NCBI RefSeq assembly: GCF_017916295.1
Contig: NZ_JAFMSS010000003.1
Span: forward strand, 124,001-188,000
Source of the DNA: Rubellimicrobium arenae
Lineage (GTDB): Bacteria > Pseudomonadota > Alphaproteobacteria > Rhodobacterales > Rhodobacteraceae
Direction: 5' to 3'
Length of the DNA: 64,000 bases
Under the pieces are notes generated by a model. It saw only the letters and a list, made by a program, of their open reading frames with translations. It was not told the DNA's origin and ran no database searches. Positions 31,876 through 40,580 of this stretch are shown here, in pieces. The stretch's first letter is position 1; every line of letters starts with the position of its first letter. Position numbers and translations under genes: made by a program.

Positions 31876-33312
31876 ATGCCCACGCAGATCCTGATGCCCG
31901 CCCTGTCCCCGACCATGGAAGAGGGCACCCTCGCGAAGTGGCTCGTGAAGGAGGGCGACACCGTCAAGTCCGGCGACGTCATGGCCGAGATCGAGACGGA
32001 CAAGGCCACCATGGAGTTCGAAGCCGTCGATGAAGGCGTGATCGGCAAGATCCTCGTCCCCGAAGGGACCGAGGGCGTGAAGGTCAACGAACCGATCGCC
32101 GTGCTGCTGGGCGAAGGCGAGGACGCCTCCGCCGCGCAGGATGGCGGCTCGTCCGGGTCCAAGGCGTCGGCGGACGCGGGCGCGAACCCGCCGGGCGACG
32201 CCCCTGCTCCCTCTGGCGCGATCTCCGACTACTCCCTGGGTCCGGTGCCGGAGAGGACCGGCAGCGCGCCCGCGGGCGTGCTCGATGCCGCCGCAGCCAA
32301 GGCCGAACGTCCCGGCGGCGCCTCGCAGGCCCCGGCCACGGGCGGACCTGCCTCGTCCGGGGGCCGGGTCTTCGCCTCCCCGCTGGCGCGCCGCATCGCG
32401 CAGGACAAGGGGCTTGACCTGTCGCAGGTCCAGGGCAGCGGTCCGAACGGCCGCATCGTCAAGGCCGACGTGGAAAACGCTCGCCCGGCCCCGGCGGCTC
32501 CGGCCCCGCAGGCCGCGCCAAGCCCCGCTCCGGCCGCAGCGCCCGCAAAGCCCGCTCCGGTCGCCGCCGCGGCCCCCGTCGGCCCGACCGCCGATGCGAT
32601 CCTGCGCATGTACGAGGGACGTCCCTACGAGGAGGTCAAGCTCGACGGGATGCGCAAGGTGATCGCGGCCCGCCTGACGGAAGCCAAGCAGACGATCCCG
32701 CACTTCTACCTGCGCCGCGACATCCGGCTCGATGCGCTGCTCGCGTTCCGGTCGCAACTCAACGCCGCTCTCGAAGGCCGCAAGGTCAAGCTGTCGGTGA
32801 ACGACTTCGTCATCAAGGCCTGCGCCCTGGCGCTCCAGCAGGTGCCGAACGCCAACGCCATCTGGGCGGGCGACCGGATCATCAAGCTGAAGCCCTCCGA
32901 CGTGGCCGTGGCCGTGGCGGTCGAAGGCGGGCTGTTCACGCCGGTGCTCAGGGACTCGCATCTCAAGTCGCTTTCTGCCCTGTCGGCCGAGATGAAGGAC
33001 CTCGCGGCGCGGGCCCGTGACCGCAAGCTCGCGCCTCAGGAGTATCAGGGCGGCAGCTTCGCGATCTCGAACCTCGGCATGTTCGGCGTCGACAACTTCG
33101 ACGCGGTGATCAACCCGCCGCATGGCGCGATCCTGGCCGTGGGCGCGGGCGTGAAGAAACCCGTCGTGGGCGCGAACGACCAGATCGAGGTGGCCACCGT
33201 CATGTCCGTGACGCTGTCCGTGGACCATCGCGTCATCGACGGGGCGCTCGGGGCGGAACTGCTCCAGGCGATCAAGGACAACCTCGAGAATCCGGTCGGC
33301 ATGCTGGCCTGA
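31876..33312 (+). CDS. pdhC: Dihydrolipoyllysine acetyltransferase (E2 of PDH)
   Basis: The 478-residue E2 has one lipoyl domain (1-80, ETDKATMEF), a Gly/Ser/Ala/Pro linker, a peripheral subunit-binding domain (about 165-200, ASPLARRIAQDKGLDLSQVQ), and a second Ala/Pro linker. The C-terminal catalytic domain begins near 250 and ends with the active-site SVDHRVIDGALGAELL. It forms the core of the PDH complex. No gene for E3 follows; the nearest downstream gene is a lipoprotein, so E3 must be encoded elsewhere. It closes the pdhABC operon; no clear terminator is visible in the 87 nt behind it. Confidence 0.97.
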   Translation: MPTQILMPALSPTMEEGTLAKWLVKEGDTVKSGDVMAEIETDKATMEFEAVDEGVIGKILVPEGTEGVKVNEPIAVLLGEGEDASAAQDGGSSGSKASADAGANPPGDAPAPSGAISDYSLGPVPERTGSAPAGVLDAAAAKAERPGGASQAPATGGPASSGGRVFASPLARRIAQDKGLDLSQVQGSGPNGRIVKADVENARPAPAAPAPQAAPSPAPAAAPAKPAPVAAAAPVGPTADAILRMYEGRPYEEVKLDGMRKVIAARLTEAKQTIPHFYLRRDIRLDALLAFRSQLNAALEGRKVKLSVNDFVIKACALALQQVPNANAIWAGDRIIKLKPSDVAVAVAVEGGLFTPVLRDSHLKSLSALSAEMKDLAARARDRKLAPQEYQGGSFAISNLGMFGVDNFDAVINPPHGAILAVGAGVKKPVVGANDQIEVATVMSVTLSVDHRVIDGALGAELLQAIKDNLENPVGMLA

Positions 33313-33399
33313 CGCGGCCAGCCGATCGCATGACTTGAGCACGGCGGGCGCTAGCTTCCCCGGGGGACGCTGGCGCCCAAATCATGAGTAGGACATCCG

Positions 33400-33843
33400 A
33401 TGCGCAGGCTCATCATTTCCCTGGCCGCTCTTGGCGCCCTGGCGGCGTGCGCGGACCTGCAAGTCGGATCGTTCCCGGCGCCCCCCGACGGCTCGGGCGC
33501 GCCCACGCCCAGCGAAGTCGCAGGAGCGGCGATTCCACCGCGCGGGGACACCATCAACTATCTTTGCGCGAACGGTCAGGTGGTCCAGGCAGCCTATCCG
33601 GGCCGGAGTGACGACGACGACGTGTTCAGCATCGGCCGGCCCCTGAGCGACCGGTCGGCCCGCATCTACATCGACGGGCGAAGCTACCGCATGGTGCAGG
33701 CTTCGTCGGCCAACGGCGTCCGCTACATCGGCGGAGGCTACCAGTGGTGGAGATGGGGCCTCGACACCGCTTCGCTCGCGCCGCTCGCGCCCGGTGAAAG
33801 CCTGGCCTCCGCTGCCGGGACAGAGTGCCGGTCCGGGGGCTGA
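33400..33843 (+). CDS. MliC-like lipoprotein (C-type lysozyme inhibitor family)
   Basis: The 147-residue protein has a lipoprotein signal (LAALGALAAC, lipidated Cys17), a Pro/Ser-rich spacer and a C-terminal domain of about 90 residues. That domain resembles MliC/PliC: YLCANGQVVQAAYPG near residue 55, a short strand RIYIDGRSYRM, the ASSANGVRYIGGGYQWWRWG motif and a second cysteine at the end (TECRS). MliC proteins block lysozyme through the S/A-x-x-x-Y loop; the S-A-N-G-V-R-Y arrangement is kept here. Family membership is by motif recognition, so inhibitor activity is inference. It converges on cysE with only 3 nt between the two stops. Confidence 0.65.
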   Translation: MRRLIISLAALGALAACADLQVGSFPAPPDGSGAPTPSEVAGAAIPPRGDTINYLCANGQVVQAAYPGRSDDDDVFSIGRPLSDRSARIYIDGRSYRMVQASSANGVRYIGGGYQWWRWGLDTASLAPLAPGESLASAAGTECRSGG

Positions 33844-33846
33844 GGC

Positions 33847-34653
33847 TCACTCGCCCGGGACGCGGTGATCCATGTTGATGGCCGGCTGCGCGCAGCCGGC
33901 CTCGCCGACGATGCGGGCGGGCACCCCGGCGACGGTCTTGCACGGCGGAACGTCATGAAGGACGACGCTGCCCGCCGCGATGCGCGAGCAGTGTCCGATC
34001 GTGATGTTCCCCAGGACGTGGGCCCCCGCCCCGATCAGGACGCCGTCGCCGATCTTGGGATGCCGGTCGCCGTCGGTCTTGCCGGTGCCGCCCAGCGTCA
34101 CCGAGTGCAGCATCGAGACGTTGTCGCCGACCACAGCGGTCTCGCCGATGACGATGGAATGGGCGTGGTCGATCATGACGCCCTTGCCGATCCGTGCGGC
34201 GGGATGGATGTCCACGCCGAACACCTCGGAGACCCGCATCTGGAAGAAGTAGGCCATGTCCCTGCGCCCGGTGGTCCAGAGATGGTGCGCCACGCGGTAG
34301 GCTTGCACGGCCTGGAAGCCCTTGAAGTAGAGCATGGGCTGAAGGAACGTGTGGCAGGCCGGGTCGCGGTCGCAGATGGCGACGATGTCGGCCCGCGCGG
34401 CCTGCGCGATCTCGGGTTCGTCGGCCAGGGCCGCGTCCACGATCTCGCGCAGGATCTGGCCCGACATCTCGGGCGAGGTCAGCTTCATCGAGATCCGGTA
34501 GGCCAGGGCCCGTTCGAAGCTGGCATGGTGGAGGACGCTGGAATGGACGAGGCCGCCCAGCAGCGGCTCGCCCGAGATGGCGGCCTCCGCCTCGAGACGG
34601 ATGCGCGACCAGACGGGGTCGAGTTCGGCCAGTTGAATCCTGGGTGTCGCCAT
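33847..34653 (-). CDS. cysE: Serine O-acetyltransferase
   Basis: CysE acetylates serine with acetyl-CoA, the committed step to cysteine. The 268-residue protein has the N-terminal helical SATase domain (about 15-130) and the left-handed beta-helix hexapeptide repeats (VFGVDIHPAARIGKGVMIDHAHSIVIGETAVVGDN in parts, to GAHVLGNITIG). The catalytic histidine lies in MIDHAHSIVIGE, and the C-terminal tail is the site of CysK binding and Cys feedback in the family. The ATG at 34653 has a GGAGGG site; an in-frame start at 34755 runs through a large hairpin and is rejected. It is transcribed in the same direction as the GTA cluster. Confidence 0.95.
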   Translation of the reverse strand: MATPRIQLAELDPVWSRIRLEAEAAISGEPLLGGLVHSSVLHHASFERALAYRISMKLTSPEMSGQILREIVDAALADEPEIAQAARADIVAICDRDPACHTFLQPMLYFKGFQAVQAYRVAHHLWTTGRRDMAYFFQMRVSEVFGVDIHPAARIGKGVMIDHAHSIVIGETAVVGDNVSMLHSVTLGGTGKTDGDRHPKIGDGVLIGAGAHVLGNITIGHCSRIAAGSVVLHDVPPCKTVAGVPARIVGEAGCAQPAINMDHRVPGE

Positions 34654-34698
34654 CGCGTGCCCTCCATCGCTCCGCTCTGTCCCTAGCGCAGATAGGCT

Positions 34699-34744
34699 GT
34701 CGGAGCCACCGTGAAAGAGCCGTTCTCTTTCCGGTGGCTCCGAC
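34699..34744. other. Long near-perfect inverted repeat between GTA cluster and cysE
   Basis: GTCGGAGCCACCG (34699-34711) pairs with CGGTGGCTCCGAC (34732-34744), and inside it GAAAGAG (34713-34719) pairs with CTCTTTC (34725-34731). Together this makes a 20-bp stem with a single bulged T (34712) and a 5-nt loop CCGTT. It is the strongest hairpin seen in the window. It lies 24 nt after the g15 stop and 46 nt before the cysE start. No U tract follows on the minus strand, so it may be a GTA transcript 3' stabiliser, a rho-assisted terminator or an operator for cysE. Confidence 0.8.
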
Positions 34745-34767
34745 GAATGGATCATGCCGCCCCGCCC

Positions 34768-37700
34768 TCAGACCGCCGCCGCAAGGCCGCGGAACGGACC
34801 CGCGCCAAAGCGATCCGAGAGTTGCGCGACCTCGATCGTGACGGCGCCGGGACCGTCGGCCGCCTGCTCGGCCGGGGTGTAGGTCCAGGCGGGCGAACCG
34901 ACCTCAACCTCCCGGAGCACCGCGCCGCCGCGCCGGACCCGTAGGAGGTAGGCCTCGCGGTCCTCGCCCAGGGGAACCTCGCTCCCTGTCCAGGAATCGC
35001 CGTCGATCCGGGTCCGGCGGGTCCAGCCGACCCGAAGCCCGTCCGGGTCCCGCCAAACCCGCAGGTGGCATATGGCGTAGGGGCGCAGGCCCACCCCGCT
35101 GAACGCCACCTCGCGATGGCTCCAGCAAGCCTCGGCGGAGGACCGGCCCGAGGGTCCCCAGCGGTAGTGCATAGACTGCTCCCGCCGGGAGACCGGCACC
35201 TCCCATTGCGATGGCGTTCCGTCGAGAAGCACGAACAGCGATCCCGGCGGCCAAGTGGCCGGCATGGTGCCGTCCGTACCCGCCTGGCCGCGCAGCCGCA
35301 GCCGGAGGTCCCAGGTCATGGGCGCGACCAGATGGGCTTCGGCGAACTGGAAGACCTCCCAGTTGGCCGTCGAGCCGTCTCCGATGGCGGCGGCCCCGGC
35401 CCCACCCAGGACCCGCTCCGGCCCGACGGAGGCCAGCGTCCCCCCGGCCAGGCGGACCCGCAGCGCCGGCCCCCGGTCCCAGATCCCGGCTTCGGCGGCC
35501 ATGAGGGGCGTCAGGGTCGTGCCCACCGTCGCGGCCCCCCGCTGCACGAGCAAGGTCCGGTAATCCGCGTCCACCTGGCTCGCCTTCAGCGTCACCGAGC
35601 CCGGCCAGGGCGTCGCGGCGAAGGCGACATGCGGGGCATGGGGGGTCTCGGTCCCGGTCAGGATCGGAAGATCGAGGAACACCGCCTCGACCGGGCTGGG
35701 TGCCACGAAGGGCCGCGGGACGGGCGGTTCGATGGCGGCCTCGGTGGCGTGCCAAAGGCCCGACTCGATGCGCGTGGCATCGATCGTGCGAAGTCCTGCA
35801 TCCTCCACCCGGTCGATACGCCAGGACGCGCCATCCAGCGCCACGACGTCGCCGGGGCCGAGATGGGCCAGGGAGGGCGGCAGCGCGACGCGGAGGCTGT
35901 CGCGGGCGGCGCGGGATTCGTGCAGCCAGCGTTCGGCGATGGCCTTGCCCTCCTCGCGCAGGAGCACGAGCGGCAACGCATTGCGCGACAGCAGTGGCAC
36001 GCTCTCGTCCGGGCGCAGCGCATCCGCCGAGACGACGGCGTAGTCGCCCCCATGTTCAAGGAAGCTCGCCTGAACCCGTCCGGCAAGCTCGGCCTCCGGG
36101 GCGCGGGTCCGCAGGGATGTGGCCTCCGCGCCCGGATCGAATGCCAGGTCATCCCGGCCCAGAACGGCGCTGACCGATCCGCTCCGGCTTCGGAAGACAA
36201 GCCGCCCCTCCCGCTCGGCCGCGTCGAAGCCGCAGGCCAGCATGAGGGGTTGCAGCGCCTCGCGCCCGGTGCCGACCTCCTCGATGACCATGCCCCGGAC
36301 CAGGCCGTGGAGCCGTGTCGTGTCGGGGCGAACGGCTCCGCTGTCGCGGCAGATCTCCTCGACCACCGATGCCAGGCTGCGGGCCGAGGCCCGTCCGTTC
36401 AGCCAGTGGCCGCGATCGTAGTTCCGCCCGTCGCCCCAAAGGTCGCCCCGCGCCGGGAAGGCCGGAAACGGCCGCGCGTCCCAGGCCCAGGCATGGGCGT
36501 GGTCCATGTCCACCATGGGCCCGCCATAGACCGGCGAGACCGGGTTGTTCGCCGGGTCCGCCCAGTGGCGGAACATCGCGCGGTAATAGCTCTGCTGCAG
36601 CAGGTCGTCGCGCTGGCCGGTCGAGAAATGGGGCAGGCTCGATTCGGAGGACTTGGGGTCGAGGAACTTGTTGGGTTCGTTGGTGCCCTTGTCGATGGCG
36701 GCGCAGCCGATCTCGGTGAACCAGACCGGCTTGGACCGGGGCTCCCAGGGGGTGGGGGTCACGCTGCGACGGCCGCCGATCCTGTCATGGTGCGGGTTGG
36801 ACCACCAGGATCGGATGTCCTTGGGACGCCAGATCCAGGGCTCGCCCTGAGGATCGGCGATGGGAGTCCGGACCTGCGCCGCGCGGTCGGTCTCGGAGGC
36901 GTAGTACCAGTCGTGCAGCTCGCCTCCGGCGACGTTGCTGGCCAAGTAATCGACGTCGTGGATGTCCCCCCAGGAGGCATCGAGATGTCCCTCCCCGTCC
37001 CGCCAGTCCGACAGCGGCATGTAGTTGTCGATCCCGATGGCATCGATGGCGGGATCGGCCCAGAGCGGGTCGAGGTGGAAGATGCGGTCGGACGTGCCCG
37101 GCGGCTGATACCCCGAATACTCGGACCAGTCGGCGGCGTAGGTGATCCTGGCCCCCGGCAGGATGGCCTTCACCTCGGCCGCGAGCTGCCGGAGCGCCTG
37201 CACCGCCGGAAAGCCCGAGGCGCCCCGGATGGTGGTCAGCCCCCGCATCTCGGTCCCCACGCAGAAGGCGTCGACGCCCCCGGCCTCGGCGCACAGATGC
37301 GCGTAATGCAGGATCATGCGCCGGAACGACCATTCGGCCGGGCCATGGTAGGCCACGCCCGTCGGCTGCCGCGTGAAGTCTGAGGGCCGGGCCTGGCCGA
37401 AGAAGGCCGCCACCTCGGCCTCGGCGGCGGCCGTGCCGTCGGGCGACCCCGTCAGGCCCGGAGCCACGGAAAGGCTGATCCGGCCCCGCCAGGGGAGCGC
37501 GGGCTGCTCGGCCTGGCCGTAGGGATCGGGAAGGCCGTTGCCAGGAAGCTGGTCCATGAGGAGGAAGGGATAGAACATCACCTGCCGGCCCCGGGACCGG
37601 ATCTCGCGGATGGCCTGGAGCACCGAGGCGTCGGCAGGGCTTCCGCCATAGACGGGGCGGCCGTCGGTCCTTGGGACCAGGGCCGCCTCTGCCCGGGACA

Positions 37701-38652
37701 GGCCCGAGACGCTCCAGGGCATTCCCTCCCCGTCGGAATCGGCCTGTTCGACCTTGGGACGCAGCTGGCAGTGCCCGGCGCGCAGGTCGCCCCCGAACCA
37801 GCAGGCCACGAGGCTGACCGACCGGAGGCGGGGCAGCTCGGTCGTCAGCGAATCGAGCGACACGAGAAGGTCGGCCTTGCCCTGGGGCGTGCTGACATTG
37901 GCCGGCACGCGCTCCGCGAAGCCGCGCGACAGGTAGACCGGCGTGGTCGCCAGCGCATATTCGCCCGTGCCGGGAATCAGCGCCACGCCCCGCAGGAGAC
38001 GGGCGACATCCTCGGCCTTGTCGTCGGACCGCTGGGCCGCCGGGCGGAACACCTCGAAGGAGAACTGGGGCACGCGGTTGCCGAAGCGGCCGAGGTCCAG
38101 GTCCTCGATCACGACATAGGCGATGCCGCGGTAGGCGGGGACCCGGCCCGCGCCCTCGACGGCCTCCATGCGGGGATCGGGAAGCTGGTCCTCGGATCCG
38201 GGATAGACCGAAAGCTGGAGATCGCCCGTCGGGATCTCCACCCCGTCCGCCCAGATGCGCCCGAGGCCGGTGATCACGCCCTCGCAGAGCGCGACGGCCA
38301 GCGAGACGCTGTAGCTGTACTGGGTGACCTCGGGCCGGGGCGCGCCCTTGCCGCCCCCCGAGGTGGTCGCCGTTTCCTGGAACCGGGTGGCCCAGATGAC
38401 CTGCCCGGCGACGCGCACCGCCCCATAGACGCGCGGCACCGCGGCCCCCTCGGAGGCCCCGGTCAGGCGGAAGCGGTCGACGCGCCCGGTCTCGACGGGG
38501 GCGCTGCCCGGCCCGAGCAGCCGCTCGTCGATCGCGCGGCCAAGCATCGCGCCCGCCGCGCGGCCGATCACGGCCGAGGAGAGCCCCAGGACGGAGCCTC
38601 CGATGGAACCGCCCAGCGCCATGCCGGCGGCGGAAAGGACGAGGGTGGCCAT
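34768..38652 (-). CDS. GTA gp15: baseplate/tail-tip host-interaction protein
   Basis: This 1294-residue protein is the largest in the window and the last gene of the gene transfer agent cluster. It has a membrane-like Gly-rich start, an N-terminal phage-tail region, a central TIM-barrel-like GTA domain (about 420-740, with YAHLCAEAGGVDAFCVGTEMRG, PIWE-like WFTEIGCAAIDKG and NNP motifs), then phage-tail-3 type beta domains to the C-terminus. In RcGTA this megatron protein forms the tail tip and contacts the recipient surface. The ATG at 38652 (AAGGAGCC upstream) lies 1 nt after the g14 stop. The frame is intact over its full length, a good sign that the particle is functional. Confidence 0.93.
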   Translation of the reverse strand: MATLVLSAAGMALGGSIGGSVLGLSSAVIGRAAGAMLGRAIDERLLGPGSAPVETGRVDRFRLTGASEGAAVPRVYGAVRVAGQVIWATRFQETATTSGGGKGAPRPEVTQYSYSVSLAVALCEGVITGLGRIWADGVEIPTGDLQLSVYPGSEDQLPDPRMEAVEGAGRVPAYRGIAYVVIEDLDLGRFGNRVPQFSFEVFRPAAQRSDDKAEDVARLLRGVALIPGTGEYALATTPVYLSRGFAERVPANVSTPQGKADLLVSLDSLTTELPRLRSVSLVACWFGGDLRAGHCQLRPKVEQADSDGEGMPWSVSGLSRAEAALVPRTDGRPVYGGSPADASVLQAIREIRSRGRQVMFYPFLLMDQLPGNGLPDPYGQAEQPALPWRGRISLSVAPGLTGSPDGTAAAEAEVAAFFGQARPSDFTRQPTGVAYHGPAEWSFRRMILHYAHLCAEAGGVDAFCVGTEMRGLTTIRGASGFPAVQALRQLAAEVKAILPGARITYAADWSEYSGYQPPGTSDRIFHLDPLWADPAIDAIGIDNYMPLSDWRDGEGHLDASWGDIHDVDYLASNVAGGELHDWYYASETDRAAQVRTPIADPQGEPWIWRPKDIRSWWSNPHHDRIGGRRSVTPTPWEPRSKPVWFTEIGCAAIDKGTNEPNKFLDPKSSESSLPHFSTGQRDDLLQQSYYRAMFRHWADPANNPVSPVYGGPMVDMDHAHAWAWDARPFPAFPARGDLWGDGRNYDRGHWLNGRASARSLASVVEEICRDSGAVRPDTTRLHGLVRGMVIEEVGTGREALQPLMLACGFDAAEREGRLVFRSRSGSVSAVLGRDDLAFDPGAEATSLRTRAPEAELAGRVQASFLEHGGDYAVVSADALRPDESVPLLSRNALPLVLLREEGKAIAERWLHESRAARDSLRVALPPSLAHLGPGDVVALDGASWRIDRVEDAGLRTIDATRIESGLWHATEAAIEPPVPRPFVAPSPVEAVFLDLPILTGTETPHAPHVAFAATPWPGSVTLKASQVDADYRTLLVQRGAATVGTTLTPLMAAEAGIWDRGPALRVRLAGGTLASVGPERVLGGAGAAAIGDGSTANWEVFQFAEAHLVAPMTWDLRLRLRGQAGTDGTMPATWPPGSLFVLLDGTPSQWEVPVSRREQSMHYRWGPSGRSSAEACWSHREVAFSGVGLRPYAICHLRVWRDPDGLRVGWTRRTRIDGDSWTGSEVPLGEDREAYLLRVRRGGAVLREVEVGSPAWTYTPAEQAADGPGAVTIEVAQLSDRFGAGPFRGLAAAV

Positions 38653-38653
38653 G

Positions 38654-39076
38654 TCAGGCGGCTCCTTCAAGGTCGAAGCGGGCCACGACCCGCGCCGCCC
38701 AGGGTTCGGAGAGCGGGCTTTCGATGACGCCGTGGCCGCTCATGGAATGGATGAAGGCGGGCTGGTCGCCCGTCGCGGAAAGGATGCCCAGATGCTTGGC
38801 CACCGCGCCGGGGCGCATCCGGAAGAGCAGCAGGTCGCCCGCACGCCCCTGCCCCGGCCCAAGGAGCCGTCGCGCGGCCTCCCAGAGGCGCTCCTCCCCC
38901 TGCGGCTCGGACCAGTCGGGGGTATAGGGCGGAACGACGGCGGGCTCCTGGCCATGGACCTCGCGCCAGACGCCGCGGATCAGGCCCAGGCAGTCGCAGC
39001 CCGCGCCCCTCCGGCTTGCCTGGTGGAGGTAGGGCGTGCCGATCCAGGCACGGGCGGCTTGGACGATGCGGCTCAT
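38654..39076 (-). CDS. GTA gp14: NlpC/P60 family cell-wall peptidase
   Basis: The 140-residue protein is an NlpC/P60 cysteine peptidase: catalytic Cys in RGAGCDCLGLIRGVW, catalytic His in GAVAKHLGILS, and the third polar residue in QPAFIHSMSGHGV. In RcGTA it sits at the tail tip and opens peptidoglycan of the recipient for DNA entry. The start codon overlaps the g13 stop by 4 nt (ATGA); its stop lies 1 nt before g15. Much longer frames through this region are shadows in other frames. Confidence 0.93.
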   Translation of the reverse strand: MSRIVQAARAWIGTPYLHQASRRGAGCDCLGLIRGVWREVHGQEPAVVPPYTPDWSEPQGEERLWEAARRLLGPGQGRAGDLLLFRMRPGAVAKHLGILSATGDQPAFIHSMSGHGVIESPLSEPWAARVVARFDLEGAA

Positions 39077-39942
39077 CGCAAGGACCCGCCGTCGTTGGCC
39101 CCGGACCGGGAGGGCACGCTCATCAGCCAGTCCTCGCCCGGGATGAAGGGAAAGCCGCGGAAGTTCGCGATGTTGTCGAACCGCGTCCGGCAGGTGATCG
39201 CCCGGCGGTCGCAGCCGGCCTCCAGACGGATCCGGTCCGTCGGGGCGAGCGGCGCGCGCAGGGGGGACCAGAGCTCGAGGACGCGCATCCCGCCCTCGAT
39301 CCGGTCGTGCTTGACGACGCCGCGAAGGTCGCGCGCCGCTCCGGTCAGCACGGTGAGGCGGCCCCTCTCGAACCAACGGGGCGCAAAGGCGTCCAGCCCC
39401 GGAAGGCGAAAGACCGATCCGTCCGTGATCCCGCAGGCCAGCTCGGCCGAAAAGCCGGGCCGGGCCGTGTCGAAGCCGCAGGCCCGGTCGCCCAGGACCG
39501 CGCCGCAGGTGGTCTGGAACAGGCGGCCCACCGGGCGGTTCAGGGCTTCGGTCAGGCCCCGGAGTTCGGCGTGGAACGCGCCGTCGCCGCGCCGGATCTC
39601 GCCCAGGGTTCCGCGGAACCGCAGCTCGCGTTGCGTCGGATCGGCCCAGTTGACCGCCCAAAGGCGCAGCTCGGCCTCGTCGTAGCGCCCGGCCTCGATG
39701 TCGGCGTCGGTGATGGCGTCCGAGGACAGCAGCCCCAGGGCCTCGGTGTTGTCGACGGCAAGGCCCGTCCCCTGCACGACCGCCCTGGCCGAAAGGCCGG
39801 TTTCCGGGCGGAAGTCGATCCCGTCGAAGGTCAGCGGCCGGTCATGGTCGGTGAAGCCCAGCGTGAGGCCGTCCCGCCGCGTGACGGCCCAGCAGCGCGC
39901 GACGGTGGTGGCGCCGGTGGCAAGGTGGTCGCGGAGGCTCAT
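39073..39942 (-). CDS. GTA gp13: DUF2163 tail/hub protein
   Basis: The 289-residue protein matches DUF2163/phage BR0599 family proteins: MSLRDHLATGATTVARCWAVTRRDG at the start (split here by family wording), the WADP stretch, and a C-terminal domain with spaced cysteines (TTCGAVLGDRACGFD, LEAGCDRRAITCRTRFDN). The cysteine-bearing segment carries an iron-sulfur cluster in the RcGTA hub structure, which fits the four Cys seen. Overlaps g12 and g14 by 4 nt on each side. Confidence 0.93.
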   Translation of the reverse strand: MSLRDHLATGATTVARCWAVTRRDGLTLGFTDHDRPLTFDGIDFRPETGLSARAVVQGTGLAVDNTEALGLLSSDAITDADIEAGRYDEAELRLWAVNWADPTQRELRFRGTLGEIRRGDGAFHAELRGLTEALNRPVGRLFQTTCGAVLGDRACGFDTARPGFSAELACGITDGSVFRLPGLDAFAPRWFERGRLTVLTGAARDLRGVVKHDRIEGGMRVLELWSPLRAPLAPTDRIRLEAGCDRRAITCRTRFDNIANFRGFPFIPGEDWLMSVPSRSGANDGGSLR

Positions 39943-40571
39943 GCGCGCACCTCGATCACCGGCACGGACGGAACCTCGCCCGCCTGGAAGGTCGAGACCT
40001 GGACGCGGATCGCGTCGGTGTCGAAGCGCACCGGGACGTCGAACTCGAACCCGGCGGTGACCGGAGCGCCCGTGGCGGGGGCATGGGCGAAGGTGACCCG
40101 GCCCGTGCCGGGGTCCAGCGTCCAGTCCGCGCCCTCGCTTTGGGTCGCGCCGCCGACCGCCACGGCGACCGTTCCCGCGACCGGCTTGGCGATGGGACGC
40201 CAGGCCGTCACCCCGCCCGAGCCATAGCCTTTGCGGAGCTGGAACACGCGCGTGACGCCGTCGCCCAGGCCCAGCGGCTGGTCCAGCGCGCTGGGGAGAG
40301 CCGACGGATTGCAGGACTTGTGGTCGGCCCAGTCCTTCCAGCGGAAGGCGTGGAGCTGTCCGGCCCGCGCCTCGAAGAAGGCCACGAGCTCGTGCAGATC
40401 ATCGAGCGAGCGCAGGCCCAGGCCCGCGTCGTAGCGGCGGCGGCTCTGCGCCCAGGGGGAATTGCGCTCCTCCCAGCCGTTGGCGAGGGGAACGATCTCG
40501 GTCCGCCGCTCGGGGCCGCCCTGGGCGCCGAAGCTGAGGGCCGCGGGGAAGCGGATGTCGTGGAAGGCCAT
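39939..40571 (-). CDS. GTA gp12: DUF2460 distal tail protein
   Basis: The 210-residue protein is a DUF2460 family member: MAFHDIRFPAALSFGAQGGPERRTEIV, then WEERNSPWAQSRRRYDAGLG, the FRWKDWADHKSC motif, and VFQLRKGYGSGG. In RcGTA the homologue forms the distal tail ring joining tube and hub. The start is 9 nt after the g11 stop with a weak site; the end overlaps g13 by 4 nt. Intact. Confidence 0.93.
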   Translation of the reverse strand: MAFHDIRFPAALSFGAQGGPERRTEIVPLANGWEERNSPWAQSRRRYDAGLGLRSLDDLHELVAFFEARAGQLHAFRWKDWADHKSCNPSALPSALDQPLGLGDGVTRVFQLRKGYGSGGVTAWRPIAKPVAGTVAVAVGGATQSEGADWTLDPGTGRVTFAHAPATGAPVTAGFEFDVPVRFDTDAIRVQVSTFQAGEVPSVPVIEVRA

Positions 40572-40580
40572 GGGATGTCC

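Noticed and set aside
30393..32136. pdhB as a frameshifted or chimeric artefact of pdhC
   Set aside because: E1 beta with an N-terminal lipoyl domain is a known alphaproteobacterial form and the frame is continuous through linker and catalytic domain.
35065..37383. A 772-codon open frame opposite GTA g15
   Set aside because: Same type of shadow; no start signal, no recognisable domain, and g15 on the other strand is a full-length family member.
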